A stretch of 23,792 nucleotides of DNA from UBA4644 sp034933145 (lineage in GTDB: Bacteria; Bacillota; Clostridia; Oscillospirales; Butyricicoccaceae): contig JAYFOA010000084.1 in the NCBI GenBank assembly GCA_034933145.1, forward strand, positions 1 to 23,792, in the 5' to 3' direction. The notes below the pieces were generated by a model. The model did not search any database and was not told the origin of the DNA. It saw only the letters and a program-made list of their open reading frames with translations. Shown piece after piece: positions 7,717 to 15,443 of the stretch. The translations under genes were made by a program, and so were the position numbers. The stretch's first letter is position 1. Each line of letters begins with the position of its first letter.

Positions 7717-7745
7717 ATTATATCGTATCAGGCTGCTGAATTCAA
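7717..7745 (-). promoter_or_regulatory. Sigma-A-type promoter of gap
   Basis: Minus strand TTGAAT (7740-7745), a 17-bp spacer and a perfect TATAAT (7717-7722), about 55 bp upstream of the gap start codon. Confidence 0.75.
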
Positions 7746-7792
7746 GGCACCGCAACAGAATCCTATTCCGGCGTTTTGACCAAAGAATTGAA

Positions 7793-7821
7793 TTGCAAAA
7801 TTTTGGTATATAGAATATAAT
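7793..7821 (+). promoter_or_regulatory. Sigma-A-type promoter of the kinase-like gene
   Basis: Plus strand TTGCAA (7793-7798), a 17-bp spacer and TATAAT (7816-7821), about 60 bp before the ATG at 7883. A ten-base palindrome CAAAATTTTG (7796-7805) overlaps the -35 and could bind a dimeric regulator or be chance in AT-rich DNA. Confidence 0.65.
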
Positions 7822-7882
7822 ATTTGATATTGTGTTGGAAATGGCAGAGACATGTATTTTTTGCTGAGGAGAGCATAGCGAC

Positions 7883-8965
7883 ATGGAAGACGAAGACTGT
7901 ACTTTGCATATGCCGGAAAGCACATACATGCTTCTTTGTACGGCCGCAGGCCGAGTAATTCTGACCTCAGGAAGCATGCAGCTTTTGGTGGGCGAAGACC
8001 TTACCGGCCGCAATCTGAATGATTTTATAGAGGACGGCACCGCTGCCCGCGTGATTGCCGGCACTATTCAAGGGGAAAATCTGGATTTTGATTGTACGGT
8101 GGCCAACCGACGTTTTTCCTGCAGCGCGGAAGGCATGGAAGGGAACATCTGCATTTATTTTTATCCTGTCGGCGACGACGGGAAAATTTATCTGGGTATC
8201 AGTGCGGCCCAACTACTTGGCCGTGAGATGAATAATGCACTGTCAGCCATGTTCCTGACAATGGGGCAGATTCGTCCGCAGCTGATCGGTCAGGCCCGGG
8301 AGGACGCGGCGCTGCTCACTCAGAATTTGTATAAGCTGCTGCGCCTTTCTCATAACCTGTCAGACTGTGCGCTGGCGGAGAATGGGCAATTGCGCCTGCA
8401 TCTCGCAGAAGAGGATGCCGCAAAGATCTGCCGGGATCTGGCGATGCAGATGCGGGAACTCTGCCTGCGTAGGGGAATCCAGCTGCGTCTTGATATACCG
8501 GAGGATCCTGTGATCTGCTGCGTAGATCGGGAAAAGCTGGAACGGATGGTGCTTAATCTGGTTTCCAACGCGATCGGCGCCCAAAAAGACGGCGGAGAGG
8601 TAGGCATCGCACTCGAGGAACGGGAAAACGATCTGCTGATTACTGTTTCCGACGCCGGACCGGGGATGCGTGACTATGGCGCGGAGGCGACCTTTCATAA
8701 ATATCGGACCGCCGACCCACTGGATATTGCAAGTGTTGGAGGCGCGGGATTCGGATTGGCGCTTTGCCGGGCTTTTGCACAGCTGCACGGCGGGCAGATC
8801 ATCATTGTTGGCGGCAGGGATGGCGCAGCGGTCGCTATTCAGCTGCCGAAAAATGCGATTCCCACCCAAGCGCCGCTGACCTCCGAACCACCCGATTACG
8901 CCGGTGGTCTGAGCCGGGTACTGCTGGAGCTCTCCACCGTCATCAATAAGGAGAGCTATTATTGA
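7883..8965 (+). CDS. Soluble histidine-kinase-like ATPase, phosphoacceptor His replaced
   Basis: A 360-aa protein with no membrane segment. Residues 1-100 look like a small PAS-like sensor fold. A two-helix dimerisation region at about 105-165 and a HATPase_c domain at about 210-322 follow. The ATP-binding boxes are good: N box with Asn225 and Asn229 (LNLVSNAIGA), G1 SDAGPGM (256-262), G2 GAGFGLALCRAF (287-298). In the H box, REMNNALSAM aligns with the usual HE[ML]xNxLSAI, but position 114 is Arg instead of His. It therefore looks unable to autophosphorylate there and may act as a phosphatase, scaffold or decoy. No response regulator is adjacent. About 38 residues follow the ATPase domain. 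The start has AGGAG 11 nt upstream, slightly far. The gene is divergent from gap. Confidence 0.82.
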   Translation: MEDEDCTLHMPESTYMLLCTAAGRVILTSGSMQLLVGEDLTGRNLNDFIEDGTAARVIAGTIQGENLDFDCTVANRRFSCSAEGMEGNICIYFYPVGDDGKIYLGISAAQLLGREMNNALSAMFLTMGQIRPQLIGQAREDAALLTQNLYKLLRLSHNLSDCALAENGQLRLHLAEEDAAKICRDLAMQMRELCLRRGIQLRLDIPEDPVICCVDREKLERMVLNLVSNAIGAQKDGGEVGIALEERENDLLITVSDAGPGMRDYGAEATFHKYRTADPLDIASVGGAGFGLALCRAFAQLHGGQIIIVGGRDGAAVAIQLPKNAIPTQAPLTSEPPDYAGGLSRVLLELSTVINKESYY

Positions 8966-9074
8966 GCAGGAAAGGACCTTGCTTCTGAACGGTGAAGAAC
9001 ACTGGACAGCGGTAGCTGTTTAAAAAACGTAGGGCCTCTGATGGCTGAAGGATAGAATGCAGAAAAAAGCAATA

Positions 9075-9103
9075 AAAAGGGAACGGCTAGGCCGTTCCCT
9101 TTT
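9075..9103. terminator. Bidirectional terminator between convergent genes
   Basis: A perfect 13-bp stem, AAAAGGGAACGGC / GCCGTTCCCTTTT, with loop TAG. It has A and T tracts on both sides, so it reads as a terminator in both directions: for the kinase-like gene from the left and the membrane protein gene from the right. Confidence 0.9.
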
Positions 9104-9123
9104 ACTTTCTGACAAGATGCAGC

Positions 9124-9939
9124 TTACGCTTTTGGCACCTCGGGTCCGCCGCTTTCTGGGGCACCGCTTTCCGGCGTGCCTTCCTCTGCCTTTGGCAGAC
9201 GCTCTCCGGGGAAAAATAAACCCGCGGCAAGCTGAAGCCCCAGCCCCAGCATCACGGTCGCCCCTCCCCAGCCGAAACCGGATACTGTCAGCAACATCGT
9301 CCGGTCAAGCAGCAGCAGCGTAAGCTCCATAGTGGCGGCGGCAATTCCCAGGCAGGAAAACACGGCGAATCGACGAGGCTTTGGTTTCTCAAACCGGGTG
9401 GCGGAAAACAGGTATACGCCAAGCAACAGGGCAATCAGTGCTGCGGTTTCAAATCCGTACAGGCGTTCATCGGGCACTCTGCCGTTGGTGCGGTAGAACA
9501 TCAGTAGTAAAAAGCAAAGATAAAAAACAGGGAATAGGCATAAAAGCGCCGACAAGCGGTCGCGGTCGCCATGCTTGAGACGAATCAACGCGGCAATACC
9601 ACAGGCAGCAGGAAAGGCGGCTTTGAGAAGCGTCAGCAGGGTAAACACTCCATTGCCCTCCAGCCAGAACAGGCCGGCGGCCAGGACCAAAAGAACGCCT
9701 GAACCGGCAAGAAGGGTCATATATCCTCTGCCGGGGGTGGAGGAACCGTCCGCCGCTTTTGGGCGCAGTCCTTCGGCCACAACAGCAAAAATAATCAGCA
9801 GCACGGCACCCAAAGCGCCGATCAGGGCACGGGTAAAGCCGTTCTCGCCGGCAAAATATACGCGATAAACGGCCAGTACGCCGCCGACTGCGATCGCTAT
9901 GGCCAGTTCAAGCACGGAAATCCGTTTTGCAAAATCCAT
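9124..9939 (-). CDS. Integral membrane protein, eight predicted helices, unknown function
   Basis: I do not recognise a family. The 271-aa protein has about eight hydrophobic segments, starting with VLELAIAIAVGGVLAVYRVYF and ending with GATVMLGLGLQLAAGLFF, joined by short loops, which suggests a polytopic inner-membrane protein. The C-terminal tail is hydrophilic and repetitive (GTPESGAPESGGPEVPKA). I chose ATG 9939 (MDFAKRISVLEL) because a GGGAAG-like site precedes it; an ATG six codons upstream (9957) has none, but neither site is strong. It is transcribed alone, divergent from spoIID, and is separated from the kinase-like gene by the hairpin at 9075-9103. Its place next to spoIID hints at a sporulation link but does not prove one. 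Confidence 0.75.
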   Translation of the reverse strand: MDFAKRISVLELAIAIAVGGVLAVYRVYFAGENGFTRALIGALGAVLLIIFAVVAEGLRPKAADGSSTPGRGYMTLLAGSGVLLVLAAGLFWLEGNGVFTLLTLLKAAFPAACGIAALIRLKHGDRDRLSALLCLFPVFYLCFLLLMFYRTNGRVPDERLYGFETAALIALLLGVYLFSATRFEKPKPRRFAVFSCLGIAAATMELTLLLLDRTMLLTVSGFGWGGATVMLGLGLQLAAGLFFPGERLPKAEEGTPESGAPESGGPEVPKA

Positions 9940-9962
9940 TCTTTCGCTTCCCAACATAATTT

Positions 9963-9990
9963 TTGACTTTTCTCAATATGTTACTATAGC
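9963..9990 (+). promoter_or_regulatory. Weak promoter candidate upstream of spoIID
   Basis: TTGACT (9963-9968), a 16-bp spacer and TATAGC (9985-9990) resemble a sigma-A promoter. spoIID is a mother-cell sigma-E gene in Bacillus, and I could not find a properly spaced sigma-E box here, so the assignment is uncertain. Confidence 0.3.
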
Positions 9991-10019
9991 ATAATCGGGC
10001 AAAAAAGGGAATGATGAAA

Positions 10020-11057
10020 ATGAAGAAATTGCTGTCCGTCGTGTTGTGTATGATGCTGTTCGTGTATGCGCTGCCGCTGCTGACAGTGGGGCTTTCGCCG
10101 GATCAGGATACGGATGCGCTCGCTCCCGAGGATACGGGGGAAGAGGTGCCCACTTCTGCCGATGAAACGCTTCCGGAGCCGGCATCCGGATGGGACAAGG
10201 CACATACCGTCACAGTCTGTATTGATGGAGATGTGGAAACGCTGGACTTTCGGACCTATCTGATCGGTGTGATGGCAGCGGAGATGCCGGCCTCCTTTCC
10301 CGTAGAGGCGCTGAAGGCACAGGCTGTGGTGGCCCGCACTTATACGCTGTACAAGCAGGAACTATACGGTGCCGATGGCATGCCGGAAAGCCATCATGGT
10401 GCGCAGCTGTGCACTGATTCAAATCACTGTGAAGCCTGGTGTGATGTGGCGACTCAGGCTGTCGCCCTGTGGGGTGACAGTATGGACTTTTATCTTGAAA
10501 AGATTGCAGCGGCAGTCGATGAAACCGATGGGTTGATATTGGTCTATCAGGATCAGCCCATCGCCGCGGTTTTTCATTCCGCGTCGGCTGAGCGGACCGA
10601 GAGTGCTGTGGATGTCTGGGGGACCGAGGTGCCTTATCTTGTCAGCGTAGAGAGTCCGGGGGGAGAGGATTCACCCAAATATGAGGGCGAGGTGCGAATT
10701 TCACAGAAAGAATTCGCAGCAGCGCTGCTGGCGCAGGTACCGGAGGCCGATCTTTCCGTCGACGCGTCTTATTGGTTTCGGGATTCTCATCGGTCAGAGG
10801 CCGGAGGCGTTATTGATGTTCTGGTGGGCGGTGCAAGGGTAAAAGGTACGTTGATCCGTCAGATCGCCGGACTCAACTCCATTAATTTTCACGTCCAGGC
10901 AGAAGGGGACGATCTGATTTTTACCACATTGGGTTCAGGTCACGGTGTCGGTATGAGCCAGTACGGCGCACGGGCGATGGCACACGACGGCGCCAACTAT
11001 GTCGAGATTCTGCTCCATTATTATTCTGGTGCACAGCTGCTGAAAAAATCCGTATAG
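10020..11057 (+). CDS. spoIID: Stage II sporulation protein D, SpoIID/LytB domain
   Basis: SpoIID (345 aa), a membrane-anchored lytic transglycosylase that cuts peptidoglycan glycan strands during engulfment of the forespore, in the DMP machine with SpoIIM and SpoIIP. An N-terminal signal-anchor (KKLLSVVLCMMLFVYALPLL) is followed by an acidic linker and the catalytic domain: FRTYLIGVMAAEMPASFP with the catalytic Glu in AAEMP, LKAQAVVARTYTLY, FHSASAERTESAVDVWG, SPGGEDSPKY, and the C-terminal GSGHGVGMSQYGARAMA with HYYSGAQL. ATG 10020 was chosen because AAGGGA lies 9 nt upstream; ATGs at 10011 and 10014 are too close to that site. The next gene, spoIIQ, follows after 75 nt. spoIIM and spoIIP are not in this window. 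Confidence 0.95.
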   Translation: MKKLLSVVLCMMLFVYALPLLTVGLSPDQDTDALAPEDTGEEVPTSADETLPEPASGWDKAHTVTVCIDGDVETLDFRTYLIGVMAAEMPASFPVEALKAQAVVARTYTLYKQELYGADGMPESHHGAQLCTDSNHCEAWCDVATQAVALWGDSMDFYLEKIAAAVDETDGLILVYQDQPIAAVFHSASAERTESAVDVWGTEVPYLVSVESPGGEDSPKYEGEVRISQKEFAAALLAQVPEADLSVDASYWFRDSHRSEAGGVIDVLVGGARVKGTLIRQIAGLNSINFHVQAEGDDLIFTTLGSGHGVGMSQYGARAMAHDGANYVEILLHYYSGAQLLKKSV

Positions 11058-11084
11058 GCGCGAAGCGGCAAAGTGCCATTTTAC

Positions 11085-11114
11085 GTATAAAAAATCTGCG
11101 GCATGTCCATACTA
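11085..11114 (+). promoter_or_regulatory. Sigma-F-type (forespore) promoter candidate of spoIIQ
   Basis: GTATA (11085-11089), a 15-bp spacer and GTCCATACTA (11105-11114) match the sigma-F pattern GYATA-N15-GGnnAnAnTW with one mismatch in the -10. CATACTA alone also fits a sigma-G -10. The -10 ends only 18 bp before the spoIIQ start codon, giving a very short leader, which is the main reason for doubt. Confidence 0.45.
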
Positions 11115-11132
11115 CCTTCGGAGGTGCATGGT

Positions 11133-11900
11133 ATGCAGCAGAAAAAGGGGTTTTTCCAGACCATCGCGCGTTTTGCGGAGGACAAAGGCTTTTACATCAT
11201 CCTGGGCCTTTGCGTCGTCGCCATCGGCGTCTCCGGCTACGTGCTTTTTTTCACAGGGAACGAAACACAGGAGCCCATAGTGCTGCCGGAGCAGCAAAAC
11301 GAAGCTTCTCTTGAAGACCAGCCGGATAATCAGCAAACCTCGGAGCCGGTGACTGTTCCGGAGAACGGTGACGAGTTTGGGGAGCTGGAGCCGGTGGACA
11401 ACACCGAGCCGGAAGCGCTCCCGGTTGAAGAGCAGCCCCTGGTGCAGGAACCGGAGCCGCAGATCTCAGTCAGTCGGCCGCAAAAGGCGGAGGTACCCGA
11501 GTATTCTTCCCCGGTGGAAGGAAAGGTGCTGCGCGCTTTTTCTATGGAAGAGCTGATCTATGATCCAACCATGTGCGATTGGCGTACCCATGCAGGCACA
11601 GACTATGCGTGTGCCGAAGGCGACCCGGTCAACGCCATCGCGGACGGCAGCGTGATCGCCGTATTTACCGATCCCATGAAAGGAAATTGCGTTACTCTGA
11701 GCCACGGGGATGGACTGACCAGCACTTATTGCGGGCTTCAAACCAACACGACCATGCGCACCGGCATGACCGTGAAGCGGGGTGAACCGGTAGGCACGGC
11801 AGGCGGCGAGCTATTGATGGAGAGCGCCGAGGAATGCCATATTCATTTGGAAGTGCTGCAGGATAAGACACCCATTGATCCGGAAAGCCTGTTTAGTTGA
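11133..11900 (+). CDS. spoIIQ: SpoIIQ-like forespore protein with M23 (LytM) domain
   Basis: A 255-aa bitopic membrane protein. A short cytoplasmic head is followed by one TM helix (about 19-40, GFYIILGLCVVAIGVSGYVL), a long acidic Pro/Glu linker (about 43-125), and a LytM/peptidase M23 domain (about 126-255). SpoIIQ in the forespore membrane pairs with mother-cell SpoIIIAH to form the engulfment and feeding-tube channel. The zinc motifs H-x3-D (His153, Asp157) and H-x-H (His236, His238) are both present, as in clostridial SpoIIQ; Bacillus SpoIIQ lacks the first His. The usual Y-x-H catalytic His is replaced (TYCGL). The start at 11133 has GGAGG 8 nt upstream; an in-frame ATG ten codons earlier does not. 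The position directly after spoIID is the clostridial arrangement. Confidence 0.9.
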   Translation: MQQKKGFFQTIARFAEDKGFYIILGLCVVAIGVSGYVLFFTGNETQEPIVLPEQQNEASLEDQPDNQQTSEPVTVPENGDEFGELEPVDNTEPEALPVEEQPLVQEPEPQISVSRPQKAEVPEYSSPVEGKVLRAFSMEELIYDPTMCDWRTHAGTDYACAEGDPVNAIADGSVIAVFTDPMKGNCVTLSHGDGLTSTYCGLQTNTTMRTGMTVKRGEPVGTAGGELLMESAEECHIHLEVLQDKTPIDPESLFS

Positions 11901-11918
11901 GAGCGCCTTATCAGGACG

Positions 11919-11964
11919 GAAAATAAAACGTGGCCCCGACTTTGCGGGGCCGCGTTTATTTTAT
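11919..11964. terminator. Bidirectional terminator between spoIIQ and the FAD oxidoreductase gene
   Basis: The stem ACGTGGCCCCG / CGGGGCCGCGT (11 pairs with one G-T, loop ACTTTG, core 11928-11955) is flanked by AAATAAA on the left and TTTATTTT on the right, so it can terminate both convergent transcripts. Confidence 0.88.
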
Positions 11965-11979
11965 AAGTATTCCGAATTG

Positions 11980-13023
11980 TCAGTCGGCCACGTTGATGCT
12001 CTGAAGCCCGCTCTTCATGACCCATTTACGTAAAATAGGCTGGTACATAAAAGGACATTTCAGTAATTTGACCGTGATCTTCAGGCGAAGGGACTGGAAG
12101 GCATGGTCATAGATTCTGCGCGGATCGTCGCTTTCCAGCGCGTCCCGCAGGAGCATGGCACTCCGCAGTGCCCAGCTGACGCCCTCCAATGAGCTGGGAC
12201 TTATTAATCCCGCCGCTTCGCCAATGAGAAAAGCACCGTTCTTTCCCGGGCAGAGCTGGGATGCGTGCGCCGGGCGCAGTACGAGACAAGCCTCGGTTTT
12301 CAGCGGCGCGCCGAACAGGAAACCCAATTCTGAAAGCCGACGCTTCTGCATTTCAAAGCGATCCCGGCAGTGTTCGGCGGGATAGGCACCGCCAAAAATG
12401 AAGCTTCCGTCCTTGGAAATGCTCCAGGAATAGCAATCGGTGGCCTCCGGATCGAATATACAGGAGTAAAAAGGCCGTGGATGCCGATCTTCAAACCATT
12501 GCTGGATGGCCACATAATTTCGGATATGAGCATCCGGGCAGATGGCCCGCCGTACAGCGGAATTGGCACCGTCCGCGCCGATAACATATTTGGAATGCAG
12601 GCTGTAAAGCTCATTGGCTTCCCGATATTCGATACGCCAGCCGCCATCCTCAGGTACGACGGCGGTCACATGACAATCGTCATGGACTTCCACATGAGCC
12701 GGCACCAAAGAGCGCAGCCAGCTATCAAAGCGGGCCCGATCCAGATTTAGATAAAACCGCTGGTAGTGCCGCTGAAGGCCGGACTGCAGATCGACCGTCC
12801 GGACAGAAAAAATCTGCGGATCCACTAAAAGCTCTCGCGGGAGAGTCAGGCCAAGGGAGGCCAGCGCTTTCTGCGCATCGGGCGCCAATAGGCCGCCGCA
12901 TGGTTTGCGCCAGCCGGAGCCTTTCCGGTCGAAGGCAGCAACGGAAAATCGCTTTGGCAGCAGGCTTGTTAATATTGCCCCGGCGGGGCCCAACCCTACA
13001 ACGGCAATATCAATTCTTTCCAT
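11980..13023 (-). CDS. FAD-dependent oxidoreductase, geranylgeranyl-reductase-like
   Basis: A 347-aa flavoprotein of the p-hydroxybenzoate hydroxylase / geranylgeranyl reductase superfamily. An FAD-binding Rossmann motif VVGLGPAGA sits at the N-terminus. KPCGGLL (40-46) is the GGR-type PCGG signature, YVIGADGANSAVRR is the DG motif, and GEAAGLISPSSLEGVSWALRSA is the flavin ribityl GD-type motif (GEA here). The family reduces isoprenoid double bonds or oxidises small aromatics; the substrate cannot be assigned. The start overlaps the end of rarA by 14 nt, and GGGAG lies about 10 nt before it. It is the third and last gene of M42 peptidase-rarA-FAD oxidoreductase and ends at the hairpin at 11919-11964. 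There is no membrane segment. Confidence 0.87.
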   Translation of the reverse strand: MERIDIAVVGLGPAGAILTSLLPKRFSVAAFDRKGSGWRKPCGGLLAPDAQKALASLGLTLPRELLVDPQIFSVRTVDLQSGLQRHYQRFYLNLDRARFDSWLRSLVPAHVEVHDDCHVTAVVPEDGGWRIEYREANELYSLHSKYVIGADGANSAVRRAICPDAHIRNYVAIQQWFEDRHPRPFYSCIFDPEATDCYSWSISKDGSFIFGGAYPAEHCRDRFEMQKRRLSELGFLFGAPLKTEACLVLRPAHASQLCPGKNGAFLIGEAAGLISPSSLEGVSWALRSAMLLRDALESDDPRRIYDHAFQSLRLKITVKLLKCPFMYQPILRKWVMKSGLQSINVAD

Positions 13024-14287
13024 GCTTGACTTTCTCCCAGTATTCCCGTGCCTGCTGCTCCGCTTTGTTCAAGCCGGCTTTATAATACGTTGCGTCCTTC
13101 AGCACGTCGGGAAGATATTGCTGTTCTACCCAGTTGTTTTTAAAATTGTGGGGATAGCGATAGGTCAGACCGCGTCCCATCTTTTCTGCGCCGCCGTAGC
13201 TTGCGTCTTTTAGATGTTCGGGTACGTCGCCGGCGCGTCCTTCCCGGATATCCTGCATGGCCGCGCCAATGGCCGCAACGACCGAATTGCTTTTTGGGGC
13301 GGTGGCAATCAGCAATGCTGCCTGCGTCAGCGGTAACTGTGCCTCCGGCAGACCGAGCTGGAGGGCGCTGTCGCAGCAAGCCTTGACAATAGCGGCAGCC
13401 TGCGGATAGGCGAGACCCACATCCTCGGAGGCGGCGCACAACAGGCGGCGGCAGGCGGAGGGAAGATCGCCGCCCGACAGCAGGCGTGCCAAATAGTGGA
13501 CGGCGGCATCTGGGTCGCTGCCTCGCAGAGATTTGTGAAAGGCAGACAAAATATCATAATGGCTGTCACCGTCCCGGTCATACCGGGCGGCAGAGCGTTG
13601 GGTTACCGCTTTCGCATCCTCCAGTGTTACATGGCGCATACCATCCGATTCAGGTGCGGCCGCACAGAGCAGCTCCACGGCATTAATTGCCTTGCGTACA
13701 TCGCCGCCACATGCACGGGCAATGTGCGCACATACCTCCGGTTCGGTCTCGATGCGAACATGTGCTTCCCCCGCGCAAAGCTGGAAAGCCCGGCGGACGG
13801 AAACGGAGATGTCCTCTGGGGACACGGGCTTGAATTCAAAGATCGTACAGCGGCTGAGAATCGCATTGTAAACATAAAAATAAGGGTTTTCGGTAGTGGA
13901 GGCGATCAGTGTAATTTGGCCGCGCTCAATGAATTCCAAAAGGCTTTGCTGCTGTTTTTTGTTGAAATACTGGATTTCATCCAGATAGAGCAGCACACCT
14001 TCCGGTGCCAGCAGGGTATCCAGTTCACCGATAATGCTTTTGATATCGGCAGTGGAGGCGGTGGTTGCATTGAGCTTGTACAGCCGCCGGCTGGTACGGT
14101 TAGCGATGATTTCGGCCAGTGTGGTCTTGCCGACTCCGGAGGGACCGTAAAAGATCATATTGGGGATGCGGCCGCTCTCGACGATGCGGCGCAAAATGCC
14201 GTTTTCCCCGAGAATATGCTTTTGCCCGACCACGTCGTCCAGTTCCCGCGGGCGGATACGGTCCGCCAGCGGCCGATAGCCGTCCAT
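13010..14287 (-). CDS. rarA: Replication-associated recombination protein RarA (MgsA-type AAA+ ATPase)
   Basis: RarA/MgsA (425 aa), a clamp-loader-like AAA+ ATPase that acts at stalled replication forks. The N-terminus RPLADRIRPRELDDVVGQKHIL, Walker A GPSGVGKTT (48-56), Walker B LYLDEIQ (around 97-103), the sensor region TLIASTTENPYF, and the C-terminal tetramerisation domain (DVGLAYPQAA, YRYPHNFKNNWVEQQYLP) match the family closely, and the length is normal. ATG 14287 is preferred over ATG 14290 because AAGGAG lies 6 nt upstream of it. The gene begins 10 nt after the M42 peptidase stop, with the ribosome binding site overlapping that stop (TAAGGAG), and its end overlaps the FAD oxidoreductase start. 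Confidence 0.95.
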   Translation of the reverse strand: MDGYRPLADRIRPRELDDVVGQKHILGENGILRRIVESGRIPNMIFYGPSGVGKTTLAEIIANRTSRRLYKLNATTASTADIKSIIGELDTLLAPEGVLLYLDEIQYFNKKQQQSLLEFIERGQITLIASTTENPYFYVYNAILSRCTIFEFKPVSPEDISVSVRRAFQLCAGEAHVRIETEPEVCAHIARACGGDVRKAINAVELLCAAAPESDGMRHVTLEDAKAVTQRSAARYDRDGDSHYDILSAFHKSLRGSDPDAAVHYLARLLSGGDLPSACRRLLCAASEDVGLAYPQAAAIVKACCDSALQLGLPEAQLPLTQAALLIATAPKSNSVVAAIGAAMQDIREGRAGDVPEHLKDASYGGAEKMGRGLTYRYPHNFKNNWVEQQYLPDVLKDATYYKAGLNKAEQQAREYWEKVKHGKN

Positions 14288-14297
14288 CATGCGCTCC

Positions 14298-15329
14298 TTA
14301 TTTCATAATATAGGCGCACAACAGGTCAAAGGTATTTTTCAGCCCGTCGATATGAGTGCGCTCATACCCATGGGAAGCGTAGACGCCCGGCCCGATCAGG
14401 CAGTGGCGCACATCATGGCCGGCCCGCAGCGTCACCTCAACATCGGAGCTATAGCTGGGATAAGTGTCTACGGCGTAATCCAGTCCAGCCTCTTTGGCAG
14501 CCTTGATGAGAGCGGTGGTGCAGTCATAATTGTACGGGCCGCCGCTGTCCTTGGCGCAGATGGAAACCTGACGCTCGGTACAGGTAAGGCCATCGCCGAC
14601 ACAGCCCATATCCACACTCATCACTTCGGAGGTGTCTGCTGGGATGTTGGCGGCACCGCCGTAGCCGATCTCCTCCTGAATGGTAAAGCCGATTGAGACC
14701 GCGCGGGACGGCATGATTTTTTCATCGTGCAGATATTTGGCAAAGGACAGCAGCACGGCAGCGCTGGCTTTATCGTCGAGAAAGCGGCTTTTGACATAGC
14801 CTTTGGAGGTAACCTTAAACCGCGGCTCCACGGCGACGATATCACCAGCTTCAATGCCCAGAGCCCGGGTGTCTTCGGGGGATTTGACGTCTTCGTCCAG
14901 CACAACTTCCAGATTTTCATCGAAGGAGCGGACAACGTTCATCTTGGGGTTGACGTGAGCAGATGCATTCATCAGCTGGATCGTTCCCTCATAGGTGCCG
15001 CCGAAACGGGTAATGACACGAACGGTCTCGGTTTCCACATTTCCGGGCTGCAGCCCCCCGATGCGGGTGAGCCGAAGACGTCCGTTGTCCAGAATAGAGC
15101 AGACCATGGCGCCCAGAGTATCCACGTGGGACAGGAGCAGCAGCGCATCACCCTCTCCGCCCAGGCGGCAGAGCGCACCGCCCTTGACGGGCCGGGCAGG
15201 GGAATAGCCAAGTGCTTTGAGCTCGGAGAGCAGCCAATCTTCCACCCCACGGGTATAGCCGCTGGGACTGTCGATCGAGAGCAATTTTTCCAGAGCAGTC
15301 AGCATGTATTCCTGATACTTCTTTTCCAT
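14298..15329 (-). CDS. M42 family metallopeptidase (glutamyl aminopeptidase / tetrahedral aminopeptidase type)
   Basis: M42 peptidase (343 aa), a cytosolic di-metal aminopeptidase that usually forms dodecameric tetrahedra and trims short peptides. Metal and catalytic residues are visible: LSHVDTLG, the bridging Asp in RFLDDKASA, IQEEIGYGG (catalytic Glu plus ligand Glu), the Asp in SVDMGCVG, and ASHGYERTH with the last His ligand. ATG 15329 (MEKKYQEYML) has GGAGG 7 nt upstream; the longer frame from 15350 begins upstream of that site. First gene of a three-gene operon with rarA and an FAD oxidoreductase, with a good promoter upstream. There is no obvious functional link between peptidase and fork repair, so the grouping may be only positional. 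Confidence 0.93.
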   Translation of the reverse strand: MEKKYQEYMLTALEKLLSIDSPSGYTRGVEDWLLSELKALGYSPARPVKGGALCRLGGEGDALLLLSHVDTLGAMVCSILDNGRLRLTRIGGLQPGNVETETVRVITRFGGTYEGTIQLMNASAHVNPKMNVVRSFDENLEVVLDEDVKSPEDTRALGIEAGDIVAVEPRFKVTSKGYVKSRFLDDKASAAVLLSFAKYLHDEKIMPSRAVSIGFTIQEEIGYGGAANIPADTSEVMSVDMGCVGDGLTCTERQVSICAKDSGGPYNYDCTTALIKAAKEAGLDYAVDTYPSYSSDVEVTLRAGHDVRHCLIGPGVYASHGYERTHIDGLKNTFDLLCAYIMK

Positions 15330-15365
15330 ATCATTGCCTCCGATTATCATATTTGAACTAAGCTC

Positions 15366-15394
15366 AGCATACCATAACGGCCTGAAAATGGCAA
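15366..15394 (-). promoter_or_regulatory. Sigma-A-type promoter of the M42-rarA operon
   Basis: Minus strand TTGCCA (15389-15394), a 17-bp spacer and TATGCT (15366-15371) preceded by TGG (extended -10). The start codon at 15329 is about 37 bp downstream of the -10. Confidence 0.7.
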
Positions 15395-15396
15395 CC

Positions 15397-15425
15397 TTGT
15401 GCCAATGGTCCGGCTGTGCTATAAT
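15397..15425 (+). promoter_or_regulatory. Sigma-A-type promoter of the apbE-like gene
   Basis: Plus strand TTGTGC (15397-15402), a 17-bp spacer and a perfect TATAAT (15420-15425) preceded by TGC (extended -10). Transcription would begin close to the GGAGGTG ribosome binding site (15431-15437), so the leader would be unusually short. Its -35 lies 2 bp from the -35 of the opposing M42 promoter. Confidence 0.6.
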
Positions 15426-15443
15426 GGCCGGGAGGTGAAGCCT

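Noticed and set aside
9940..10019. Sigma-E promoter for spoIID
   Set aside because: CATAAT sequences at 9955 and 9990 have no -35 element at a 13-15 bp distance.
13496..14308. A 270-codon plus-strand frame opposite rarA
   Set aside because: Antisense shadow of a conserved AAA+ gene.
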